64,000 nucleotides of DNA from Mimachlamys varia (Eukaryota; Mollusca; Bivalvia; Pectinida; Pectinidae). Positions within the stretch are counted from its first letter, which is position 1. Every line of letters starts with the position of its first letter. The DNA lies in assembly GCA_947623455.1 (NCBI GenBank), contig OX392533.1:34284229-34348228 (forward strand), in the 5' to 3' direction. The notes beneath the pieces were generated by a model. It was not told where the DNA came from. It was given only the letters and a program-made list of their open reading frames with translations, and searched no databases. Of the stretch, positions 1 to 10,321 are shown in pieces. The position numbers and the translations under genes were made by a program.

Positions 1-826
1 CTTTTTTTTTTGCATGTGGTTTATGAAAATGCTTAAATGTGTCCGCTAGATATAGAAATAACACACTTTGTAATAATCGTTTTGTCCATTTTTCCATTGA
101 TAACATGTTTTTGAGGAAGCTATTGACGTCTTTTTTTTCATTTTAAATTTTGAAAAAAATTATGTTTTGGTGGTTTTTTTTATCAAAAATAAAACAAGTA
201 ATTGGAATGCTTAGATTTTCAGAAAAACCATCTTTTCCTTATAGCATAATCAACATATAAAAGTTTCAAGGAAATCTAGTGGTTAATTGGGAAAGGGTTG
301 AGCCTCCTTTAGATAGTTAAGTAAAATAAAGCAAGAGGCCCAAACTACAGAGTTTACTGACCTCTAGAGTATCTATCCCACAAAAAATCATCTTTCCTGT
401 GCGTACTGTGCCTACGCTCACTGTGACGTAACGATGACGGTATATACAACTTGCACTTCATTATGAGCAGTGACCGGATGTAGACCTGCATCCATGATAC
501 CAAAAATCTTATTTGGGTGTTTCAAACAAAATCATATTATATATCTAAATAAACAAATGAAACGTCGTAAATGATTACATAATAGGCAATGCATTTTGTA
601 GAAATGCCTGGATTAATATAGATATACGTACACTGTTAAAAAGTTTGGGTTCGACAATAACAGTAAAGATGATGTTGCAAAATAGTATTATCTTCATTGC
701 GTGTAACATTGCGTGAGACCTGTGTCTCCACATATGGGCTTTGAAATAAAGAATGAAATGATATTTAACGCGTGTACTATTTAATGTTTACTTTGTTAAG
801 CATGAATTATCAATTATTGTTTACAG
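1..826. other. 5' flank of the MULE-like gene, no gene seen
   Basis: AT-rich DNA with T-runs and no convincing open frame. A splice-acceptor-like pyrimidine-AG (TTGTTTACAG) ends at 826, eleven bases before the first ATG at 837. The start codon therefore probably lies at the beginning of an internal exon, with a 5' UTR exon somewhere in this flank or outside the window. I could not identify that exon or a core promoter with confidence. Confidence 0.4.
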
Positions 827-836
827 TGAATACCGA

Positions 837-3800
837 ATGATGGATGTTGAAGATAATAGCAGTGAATGCCGTGATTTCGAGAATGACGTCTTTGATACAG
901 CAAATGACGTTCATGATACTGATGGAAACAATTGCAACGGCGGTAATGAAAAGTGTGATGCTGATGCTGCTACTGATTTCTGTGCTAAATCAAAGCAAAA
1001 GTTTTCCTTTATTATATCAACTGAGGATTGGAACAGTCAGATTAAAATCAAAGAAGACAGAAGAGGTGATAGATATCTCGGAGGTAACTGGACCCAGGTG
1101 TTTCTTGACCAATTGCAAAAAACAAATCAGACCTGTCCACTGGTTTTCAAGGGAAATCGAGTAAAGAGAGAAAGGACTCGCACAACAAAAGCCCCATTTT
1201 TCCGTGGAAAGGTTGTATGTATGTTTCCTGGATGTGTAAGATATACTCTGATTATTAAAAAAACACCAACAGCAGGAAAACAAGTGAAAGTCAAAGTGCG
1301 CACAATCCCTTCTTACACAGACATTAAACATGAACGAAACACATCCAAAGGTAGGCCAATTAGTGGCGCTGCTAGAGCAAGTACAGCTACTAACCTGCAG
1401 ACAGGAACTCCTTCTCAGATCTTCTATGAACGTCTTGGAGATGTTTCGAGTACACAGTACCATGCAGGAAACATGACAAACATTGGATCGAAAGCTGTCT
1501 TGCAAAAAATTGCATCTGAATCTTCACTAGCAGAGCGTCTGCACAAAGACGTTATCACTGAACTGTCTTTGCAAAAAGAAATTTACGATAGCTTAGACGA
1601 TGATGCACCTGATAACCCTGTTAAAGGTTGCATACAGTATTTGAGTATATACCCATTTAGTGTGCATATTTACACTGCCCAACAACTGGAAATCCTAGCA
1701 ATGGTCATCAAAGAGGGCGATTCAACGCTGTACTTTGACGCAACGGGAAAGGTTGTTTCGAAAATTCCTGACCAAAACAAGCGTGTGTATTATTACCCGG
1801 TACTTCTGAAAGGTAGGCAGAAGGGTGACCCTCCTATTCCTGTAGCAGAAATGATTTCAAATAGTCACAACACCACCGATGTGTGCAACTTCTTCCTCAG
1901 GCTTTTTCGAAATTTGCATATTAAGAAACCGAACTGTGGCATTCCGAAGCGCGTTGAAATAGATTTTAGTTGGGCATTTCTGCATGGGATCCTCATGGCT
2001 GTCAATCATGAAGACCTAAACACATATTTGCATCGTGCTTGGACAGTTATACACAAGGAGAGTGAATGGGGAGCAAAAGTTGTGCTTCACATTTGTGCTG
2101 CACACTTACTTCACAACATATCACATCACCTCGGAAATGAAGTGAAAGATAAATCTGCAAGAAAATACATAAAACATGTATTTGGTCTCCTGATCGACAC
2201 GAATCGTCTGAGCGATCTTGAACATTTGTATCGAAATCTTTCCATTTTACTGCTTTCACCGACAGAAGATGCCCACAAGGACTACGAACTAGCAAAAAAC
2301 TCATTAGACAGCAGTATTATGCGTCGCGAAGTGGATGACGATCGGCAAGAAACAGAAACGGAAGAAGACGAAATTTGTGACACGCATTTAAGTGAATCTT
2401 GCACATCTGGAAAGACAATGTTCTTTCAACATTTTGACAAAATAAGCAGTACAATAAAAGGAGAAATTGAAACCAAGTCATCAGGAACTGACAATTTCCT
2501 GTACAGCCCAAAAATGCATGCTTACATCACAAAAAACTATATGAGTATAGCACCTTTGTGGACCGGCTTGCTTATGGAAGACAAAAGGCATGACACCAAC
2601 TCAGCTGCTGAATATTGGATGAAAATAGTGAAGAAAGACATCCTCAATGACAAACATCGCCTCAGGCCCGGATTGTTTATCAGAAAACTGAGATCAAACA
2701 TAAATGGAAGACTCAAAGAATTTGAACGAAGCATGCATGCATCAAATGACATCAAAAAAGGACGTAAGAAGCATAAGGCCTCTTTCAATCAGGCAGAGGA
2801 GAGGTGGGGAGGCAAAAAAAAGAAAACCAAAGGAGTTTACTTTAAAGCGCCAAAGGAACTGCCAAAACCTAAATCAAACAAAACTGTAAGGCATGTGGAA
2901 CACGCTCTGCACTGGGGTGGACTCCTCACCTTACCACACGGTGACGTACACATCCAGAACACATGTACGGTTGACAACATGCTTGTGTTCTTCAACTTCT
3001 TACTCGACATGGAACACGTCCGCAATTGGTTTACGGAGCATGCGACCACCATCAACACGTGTCAAACCCTTCTAGAGATTAAATCGCTATTCCAGTCTGG
3101 TAATTGGAATGAAGGTCGTGCGCTTTGGTTAATTGAGAAATGTTCCCCTCCTGTTAATGAACCAACCTGGAATCTGTATGGAAGTGAAGCAGAACGATTT
3201 GTCGTCCATCTGAACCTGCAAGAAAGTGTCGTTCGATCGAAGTGTTCCAAGAGGTTGTGTCCAGTAAAACAAAAAGCCTTGTACAGTACAGAAATATTGC
3301 TTGGGTGAGTAACTCACATTTCAATAATGAGGATGACATGTATACATCTGCTGCTTATAATAATTAAAGCTGTTACAGCGTAAATACATAGCTTATGAAG
3401 AACAAGTAATAAGAAGAAAAGACTGAGATTGATAACGACACTCGGAAAGTATAGAAATGCAAATTAAAAATGACTTGTTAAAAATAATTTGTAATAATAT
3501 ATATGACTGATGTTATGTTTGCCACTGCAAATACTCTCATGCTCATAAAATCTAGAATGAAGTACTTAAGGTCAGTGAGTGTGACAATGGGAACGTACAA
3601 CCATATTCAGTAACTGAACAGTTGTTACAATTCTTGTTATGACATGGTATTAAAGACTTTCCTTATTTCATATATGTTCTTTGGTGATGTACAGCATTAT
3701 TTAAATTGCATGTGTTATATATATATCATATTTTGTTACAGAGATAATCGCGATTGTCCACCAGGAGATATGACACTACAAGAGAGCCTTTCACAATGGG

Positions 3801-6065
3801 AAGCTGAACAAGAACTGCCCTGTTCTGATGGTGAACGTATGTGTTTATAATGCAACCTTTGTTCATTTGAAAGCGTGTTGATTTCTGGGCATAATATCAT
3901 ACTTTAGATTATGTGTTGTCTGGTTAATAAAACGCGATAACTGCTCGGATGAGCTCAAACCTAACATATTGTACTGGATAAATGTCTTCTCAGTACAAGC
4001 GTAGCAATACAATACTTTTACAAGAAGTGCTGCTTCTTTTCAATTAAAATTTAATGTTCTGTTGTAGTATTTGTTAGTTACAGTATTATTACTACTCGTA
4101 TTTAAAATAACTTCAAAAATAGTGTTTGCTAATAATATTTTGTTAACAGACGGTAGGTGCAAGGGGAAGCGTTCCAGTGCAGCCCGGGTATTTTCGTATG
4201 AAGCACCACCTGTCCTAGTTGCGTCTGTCTCGTTTCTCAGCCAAGCTCGAAGGTTTTCAGCAGCGCAAGTACCGGATGCAGTTGTCGTCATGGGGATGAG
4301 GTGAGTTAATATTAAAACCTAATTGCTTTATCATAATCACAGTATATGTTCTAGTATACATACGTCAGCAATTTTTTCACCAAACCATACAAAATTCATA
4401 CATATTATAATATCACTGTGAGTACGATTGAGTTTGGATAACCAATGTATTTAATGTTACACTTTCAAATTACTGCCAAATCTTCATTCAGGTATTTTTT
4501 ACTATTAGCTCATACAAAGTACGTGGAGACCTTTTGCATTTATGTTGCTTTTCTGTAGAAATGTGTTGCCATGGTAACCAGACCACAATACCCAAATCAT
4601 TGTCGAACTTTGTAAGGACAACTCCTCCTAAACCTGTAAACCGATTTCAATGGAACTGCACAGGAATTTTAAGGGACAATGTGTAGATATGTATGCAGGT
4701 TATTTTATGCAGAATTTTGATTGCCAGGTCACTATAAACAGGTTTTTGTTGCGAAATCTTGTCCAGAAAGCTTTTCTTAAGTCTGTTTTAATGACGCTAA
4801 ACAGGAATGCTAGGGGCAATGTGTAGATTTATCTGGAGATCAAAATGTGTTGTTCATCAACAATGCCTTACAAATGTATTTATTGCAAAGAGCGGAGAGT
4901 GTATGTGTGAGGGGGTTTTGGTCATTCAATGGCTTACAGTTTTATTTTAAAATTTGGTTACAAAATGTTCGAAATGTGTAATTATCTTACATAATTTAGG
5001 TTGTTAGCATTTAAATTATCTTGGACAACCAAAATAGCTCGTTTACTTCGGGGTAGAGTAATTGCTCCTATTTTGTTTACATTCTAAGGTCCCAAGCATA
5101 TATCTTGAAGTTGGTGTCGCCCTTTAGAGCATTTTATGAGCCTCAAATAATTTCTTTACCAGTAAAATTGATAAATCGCACCCAACGCTCCAAAAATAGC
5201 ATTTAGAGTAAACCGCTGTCCAGGGTTAGAAAAGGACGCAAGTAATTTCTATCTCGCAGCCCATTCTATGTGACGTCATACATTCCCATGCTGCAGTGCT
5301 GCATATTAATGTGCTGAAATTCAAACCTTTTACGATATATTTTCCGTACGCGCCAGAAAATGCGATCTTCTGAGTAAACATTGTGTGGTTTGCTTAATCT
5401 CGCTGAGTGATTTGTTTCTGTTATAACCGTCCAAGGAAAAAGTTTAAATGGGATCGTAGCCTCTGGGCTTTTACTTTGGTTGGATTGAGCGAAAAATACT
5501 CTTTCATTATTAGAGGTGTAAACTAGGGAAAACCAACTCTTGGAACATTCAAATTTGGCCAAACTCTCGGGCAAAGCCTTTTGCTTTTACCTTACTTTCA
5601 AACCCTTCGGTTTGAATTTCCAAATCATACCCAAATGAAAGATCCTTATTCAATATATCTATATATGTTTAAAAACAAATTCTGCACACGACATATGCTT
5701 TCAGGCCTTACGACATCTTCGGGCGATTCATTTATCTAACGCCTTGGTTACAACAGTATTATATGTAACGTTATAATGTATAAACGAAACACAACATTTG
5801 TCGTGCTGATTTTAGTCTCTTTTAAAATTATTTAATCAATTCATAAAGCATGTACAACTTTTACTCTATACTTTATATTTTCAGGTACAACGTATTTGCT
5901 TTCACAATAGGTACCGGGTCCCACTTTAAAGGATATTTCAAGAGGGCGGGTACCTGGTATGAATACGACGGCTTGAACAGACCGGAAATCACGGGAATAC
6001 GTAGCCGAAATGTTCGTGGGGCGGTTGAGCACGTTGTTCTGGTGGTTGAAGCACCTGCTTCCTAG
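837..6065 (+). CDS. MULE-type DDE transposase fused to C19-like (USP-like) cysteine protease domain, four exons
   Basis: Inferred exons are 837-3304, 3742-3836, 4150-4300 and 5885-6065, joined at GT-AG junctions that keep one frame (about 964 aa, stop TAG 6063-6065). The N-terminus (1-60) is acidic. At about 121-131 a short segment (FFRGKVVCMFPGC) resembles a Cys-bearing DNA-binding motif. The transposase core shows LYFDATG (D301), VEIDFSW (D376), the MULE-typical ICAAH (C420-x2-H423) and TNSAAEYW (E592), with an acidic insert between the second D and the E. A Lys-rich linker (about 640-680) follows. NTCTVDNML (C710) resembles a Cys box, and exon 4 supplies GSHFKGYF and WYEYDGL, a His box as in C19 peptidases. 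MULEs cut and paste DNA; here it could be an intron-bearing element or a domesticated host gene. Two start codons are adjacent (837, 840). No terminal inverted repeats were found. The MULE call is firm, the protease call moderate. Confidence 0.8.
3742..3836 (+). CDS. Exon 2 of the MULE/C19-like gene
   Basis: The acceptor TTTTGTTACAG ends at 3741. The upstream donor GTGAGT is at 3305-3310, where it overlaps the stop codon that would otherwise end the long exon-1 frame. Two bases from exon 1 plus the first base here make a Gly codon, and the exon then reads 31 codons. The preferred donor is GTATGT at 3837; GTGAAC at 3831 is in the same phase and would shorten the protein by two residues. Without splicing, the frame stops at 3850. 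The peptide is hydrophilic and acidic, like a linker between the halves of the protease-like domain. Confidence 0.6.
4150..4300 (+). CDS. Exon 3 of the MULE/C19-like gene
   Basis: The acceptor TTAACAG ends at 4149 and a strong donor GTGAGT begins at 4301. The phase (one base in, two bases out) matches exons 2 and 4. The peptide contains SYEAPPVLVASVSFL followed by a short basic run and PDAVVV. This fits the beta-strand region PP-x-L-x-x-x-V that precedes the His box in USP-like folds. The family assignment rests on this pattern together with exon 4, not on any one catalytic residue here. Confidence 0.6.
4555..4870. repeat. Degenerate core repeats of pearl/Helitron-like type inside intron 3
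   Basis: Two decayed units of about 155 bp carry the landmarks TTGCCATGGTAACCAG, GGACAACTCCTCCTAAAC and GTCACTATAAACAGG. In reverse orientation these are the landmarks of the 158-bp units at 14.5-15.2 kb. The repeat lies wholly in the 1.58-kb intron between exons 3 and 4. Confidence 0.5.
5380..5660. repeat. Hairpin-repeat family member inside intron 3
   Basis: This segment contains TTGCTTAATCTCGCTGAGTG, then TACTCTTTCATTATTAGAGG, and ends near AAATGAAAGATCCTTATT. The order matches the modules at 29.8-31.0 kb and 48.7-49.8 kb beside the GT31 genes, although this copy is more diverged. Confidence 0.45.
5885..6065 (+). CDS. Exon 4 of the MULE/C19-like gene (His box, C-terminus)
   Basis: The acceptor TATATTTTCAG ends at 5884. 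The exon restores the frame (AG+G = Arg) and encodes 59 further codons before TAG. It holds YNVFAFTIGTGSHFKGYF, where the putative catalytic His codon is 5922-5924, and then TWYEYDGL, where the putative Asp codon is 5967-5969. It ends in VEHVVLVVEAPAS. The order Cys box (exon 1), then His, then Tyr-Asp-Gly, is that of C19/papain-fold deubiquitinases. It is not the His-Asp-Gln-Cys order of Ulp1/C48 peptidases known from some plant MULEs. Confidence 0.6.
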
Positions 6066-6122
6066 ATTATTGCAGACAAGTTTATATGATGTGACTGTTA
6101 GGATAAAGCTAACAACTTTTCA

Positions 6123-6518
6123 GCCCACCACCTTTAATTGGTGATCTATTCAAATCGTCTGGCGTCCGTCGTCCGTCCCTAAACAATTCTTGTTATCGTT
6201 ATTTCTTGGGAAGTACTAGATGGATCATTTAATTTCAAATAAACAATATGGCCGACAGGCGACAACCTTGGTTTTGACAATGAAAATTTCTTATTTAATA
6301 TGTATGCTCTGCTGGTTCTTAGTTATTCTATTTGTTTTAGGGACTCATCAAAAAGACAAAAACAAATGCACACATGCTACATCATTGAATTAATATTGCC
6401 TTTTCTGTAGAGGAATTCTCAAAATTTGTAGAACTTAAATTAAATGCATATAACAGAAAACAAGGGAAGGGAAAAGATCCAACAATTTATGAACAAACTA
6501 AGATTTTCTATGGTGGGC
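6123..6518. mobile_element. Possible short inverted-repeat element
   Basis: GCCCACCA at 6123-6130 is the exact inverse of TGGTGGGC at 6511-6518. Just inside the left end is a CGTCCGTCGTCCGTCC run like those in other dispersed repeats of this window. No target-site duplication is evident and the termini are only 8 bp, so this is tentative. Confidence 0.25.
6238..6243 (+). terminator. Candidate polyadenylation signal AATAAA
   Basis: A canonical AATAAA lies 173 bases after the stop codon of the MULE-like gene. It is the first such hexamer I noticed downstream. No clear GT-rich element was checked, and the hexamer is common in AT-rich DNA. Confidence 0.35.
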
Positions 6519-6525
6519 GCCTAGA

Positions 6526-7779
6526 TTCCTCTGGATTTCTTGCACGGTTGATCTAATGAAAGCATTTTTGCGGATGCTGGTTACAAAATAAGGTAGCAGA
6601 AAAATAATTCCATTAAATATTGATGATATTTTCCATTTCTTTGCTAAGAATATGTCTTAAAACAACTTGGTTGTCATAGTTAATGCAAGTGAAACATAGA
6701 TTTTTCATATTTCAATTCATATCGCTGATAATTAATTTCACCTCAATTTTCACTCTTAGTAGCCTATTTAACAATAGTCTTTATGTATATTTCAGATTAA
6801 TGTGAGGGAATATCGATGACAGCTGTTCTTGTTACCAAAAGGTTTGCCAAAATAGGTGAAATTGTTTTATGTTAAGATCACCTGCTCCAAAGGACCAAGG
6901 CCAGGTTATGTCAAACAGTGGTGTCCGTCGTTTGTATGTCAAAATCCTCTTCTGCTTAACTCTTTTTTAGAATTTAAAAACATTTTACAGGAAACTTTTC
7001 TACATGGCGGGATTTCAAAAGTGTTCAAATGGTTGGGCGTATTCCCTAAAACCACATATTTTTAAAATTGTATGTAAAAAGACACGAAAGCAGTCGTGAC
7101 ATTTTCACTGATCCTAGGGTTTTGATAAAGCCACTAGGAGAATAGAACCTATTTTGCCATGATTGTTTTTGATAAATATGTGAGCGATACAAACACATGG
7201 TACTTTTGTTTCATTTGGATATAACATGAGTCATCAAACGCATGTGAAACGAAATGTACGTTTGATATTGCTATTTAACCTACATATACATATATACTAT
7301 AATGAAATTTAACAGTTTTAGACTTTACCACTTTGCGAAACTATTGAGGTGCACCTACAATGTTAAATTAAGTTTGTATAGCATGTTTGGAAAAGAAAGT
7401 CCAAATAATTGTGAGTATATGTAGGTTGACAATGTATTTCGCTTACAATGTATAATTTCTGCAAGAATTCGAAAGAAATGCGTTCAATTGGTATTCAACT
7501 CCATTCTGTAATGCAGTCAACTAGAAAGTTCTTTTGAAAGTTTCCTTTTCGATAATGTTCAAAATGAACGCTTGATGCATAGTCAGCAATTTTGTTAACT
7601 TATCTTCTACTATTCAGCGACAATCGTCTCATAGTGGGTATGTTTATATATACATCAAAGATATTAAAAGCGACATTTATAATGATCAATTATTATATGT
7701 TGAATAAAAACAATTTATCACCACTTTGACTGCTTTCTTTTAGTATATGATCCTAATACTCTTTGTTTTGCTTGGTAAA
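6526..7779. other. No gene seen
   Basis: AT-rich, with short chance frames only. The 69-codon frame at 6856-7065 has no family likeness and no splice context, and I treat it as chance. Confidence 0.4.
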
Positions 7780-8151
7780 CAGGGAAAGCAAACCGTATAC
7801 GTTTATTTTAAACAGAACTGGGGTCTGGTTCCCAGTTTCGTTTAAGGAAAAGCGTAACTGGTGTTTGGGTGTCATTTCCGTATAACAGAAAGCCCTATAT
7901 GAAAGCTGTTACTAGTACTCTTATTGTTTGTCTGAATGGTTGTGGGTTCGATTCCTGTGTTTGATTTAGGTATATCAATATGAACATCATTCTTAAAACA
8001 GACCGTATACGTTTAAGTTAAACGGAACTCGGGTCTGGTTCCCAGTTCCGTTTAAGGTTAAACGGAACTGGAGTTTGGATGTGAGTTCCGTATAACAGAA
8101 ATTCATTTAAGAATGCTTTCCAAAGTCTGATTGTTTGTCTGAACGGGTCTG

Positions 8152-8162
8152 GGTTCGATTCC
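8152..8162 (+). promoter_or_regulatory. tRNA B-box-like motif in the array edge
   Basis: GGTTCGATTCC matches the RNA polymerase III B-box consensus GGTTCGANNCC. The same motif occurs at 7945-7955. Most interior monomers carry GGATTCGATTCC instead, which breaks the second G-T step. No A-box at a proper distance and no foldable tRNA was found. Confidence 0.2.
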
Positions 8163-8773
8163 TGTGTTTGGTTCAAGTATGAAATATATGATCATCGAAC
8201 GTATCTGTTTTGTTAGAACAACTGTTAAACGTCCCAGTTCCGTTTAAGGTTAAACGGAACTCGGGTCTGGTTCCCAGTTCCGTTTAAGATTAAACGGAAC
8301 TCGGGTCTGGTTCCCAGTTCCGTTTAAGGTTAAACGGAACTGGAGTTTGGATGTGAGTTCTGTATAACAGAAATTCATTTAAGAATGCTTTTCTAAGTCT
8401 TATTGTTTGTCTGAAAGGGTCTGGATTCGATTCCTGTGTTTGGTTTAAGAATGAAATATATGATCATCGAACGTATCTGTTTTGTTAGATCAACTGTTAA
8501 ACGTCCCAGTTCCGTTTAAGGTTAAACGGAACTCGGGTCTGGTTCCCAGTTCCGTTTAAGATTAAACGGAACTCGGGTCTGGTTCCCAGTTCCGTTTAAG
8601 GTTAAACGGAACTGGAGTTTGGATGTGAGTTCCGTATAACAGAAATTCATTTAAGAATGCTTTTCAAAGTCTGATTGTTTGTCTGAAAGGGTCTGGATTC
8701 GATTCCTGTGTTTGTTTTAAGAATGAATGTATGATCATCGAACGTATCTGTTTTGTTAGATCAACTGTTAAAC

Positions 8774-10321
8774 GTCCCAGTTCCGTTTAAGGTTAAACAG
8801 AACTCGGGTCTGGTTCCCAGTTCCGTTTAAGATTAAACGGAACTCGGGTCTGGTTCCCAGTTCCGTTTAAGGTTAAACGGAACTGGAGTTTGGATGTGAG
8901 TTCCGTATAACAGAAATTCATTTAAGAATGCTTTTCAAAGTCTGATTGTTTGTCTGAAAGGGTCTGGATTCGATTCCTGTGTTTGTTTTAAGAATGAATG
9001 TATGATCATCGAACGTATCTGTTTTGTTAGATCAACTGTTAAACGTCCCAGTTCCGTTTAATGTTAAACGGAACTCGGGTCTGGTTCCCAGTTCCGTTTA
9101 AGATTAAACGGAACTCGGGTCTGGTTCCCAGTTCCGTTTAAGGTTAAACGGAACTGGAGTTTGGATGTGAGTTCCGTATAACAGAAATTCATTTAAGAAT
9201 GCTTTTCTAAGTCTTATTGTTTGTCTGAAAGGGTCTGGATTCGATTCCTGTGTTTGGTTTAAGAATGAAATATATGGTCATCGAACGTATCTGTTTTGTT
9301 AGATCAACTGTTAAACGTCCCAGTTCCGTTTAAGGTTAAACAGAACTCGGGTCTGGTTCCCAGTTCCGTTTAAGGTTAAACGGAACTGGAGTTTGGATGT
9401 GAGTTCCGTATAACAGAAATTCATTTAAGAATGCTTTTCAAAGTCTGATTGTTTGTCTGAAAGGGTCTGGATTCGATTCCTGTGTTTGTTTTAAGAATGA
9501 ATGTATGATCATCGAACGTATCTGTTTTGTTAGATCAACTGTTAAACGTCCCAGTTCCGTTTAAGGTTAAACAGAACTCGGGTCTGGTTCCCAGTTCCGT
9601 TTAAGATTAAACGGAACTCGGGTCTGGTTCCCAGTTCCGTTTAAGGTTAAACGGAACTGGAGTTTGGATGTGAGTTCCGTATAACAGAAATTCATTTAAG
9701 AATGCTTTTCAAAGTCTGATTGTTTGTCTGAAAGGGTCTGGATTCGATTCCTGTGTTTGTTTTAAGAATGAATGTATGATCATCGAACGTATCTGTTTTG
9801 TTAGATCAACTGTTAAACGTCCCAGTTCCGTTTAATGTTAAACGGAACTCGGGTCTGGTTCCCAGTTCCGTTTAAGATTAAACGGAACTCGGGTCTGGTT
9901 CCCAGTTCCGTTTAAGGTTAAACGGAACTGGAGTTTGGATGTGAGTTCCGTATAACAGAAATTCATTTAAGAATGCTTTTCTAAGTCTTATTGTTTGTCT
10001 GAAAGGGTCTGGATTCGATTCCTGTGTTTGGTTTAAGAATGAAATATATGGTCATCGAACGTATCTGTTTTGTTAGATCAACTGTTAAACGTCCCAGTTC
10101 CGTTTAAGGTTAAACAGAACTCGGGTCTGGTTCCCAGTTCCGTTTAAGGTTAAACGGAACTGGAGTTTGGATGTGAGTTCCGTATAACAGAAATTCATTT
10201 AAGAATGCTTTTCAAAGTCTGATTGTTTGTCTGAAATGGTCTGGGTTCGATTCCTGTGTTTGTTTTAAGAATGAATGTATGATCATCGAACGTATCTGTT
10301 TTGTTAGAACAACTGTTAAAC
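8774..10321. repeat. 774-bp higher-order repeat, two near-identical copies
   Basis: Three-monomer blocks 8774-9547 and 9548-10321 share the same order of variants. The first monomer has AAACAGAACTC, the second has TTTAATGTTAAACGG and a TCTAAGTCTTATTG spacer, and the third is the short 231-bp form. Both blocks are 774 bp and differ at only a few positions by eye, so this part of the array grew most recently by block duplication. Confidence 0.8.

Noticed and set aside
1017..1505. 162-codon minus frame inside exon 1 of the MULE-like gene
   Set aside because: Antisense shadow of a clearly coding exon, with no motif of its own.
5266..5574. 102-codon minus frame in intron 3
   Set aside because: Lies across a dispersed hairpin repeat; no family likeness.
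837..6065. Terminal inverted repeats bounding the MULE-like gene
   Set aside because: I searched the flanks by eye and found none; the 8-bp pair at 6123/6518 lies wholly downstream and belongs to another element.
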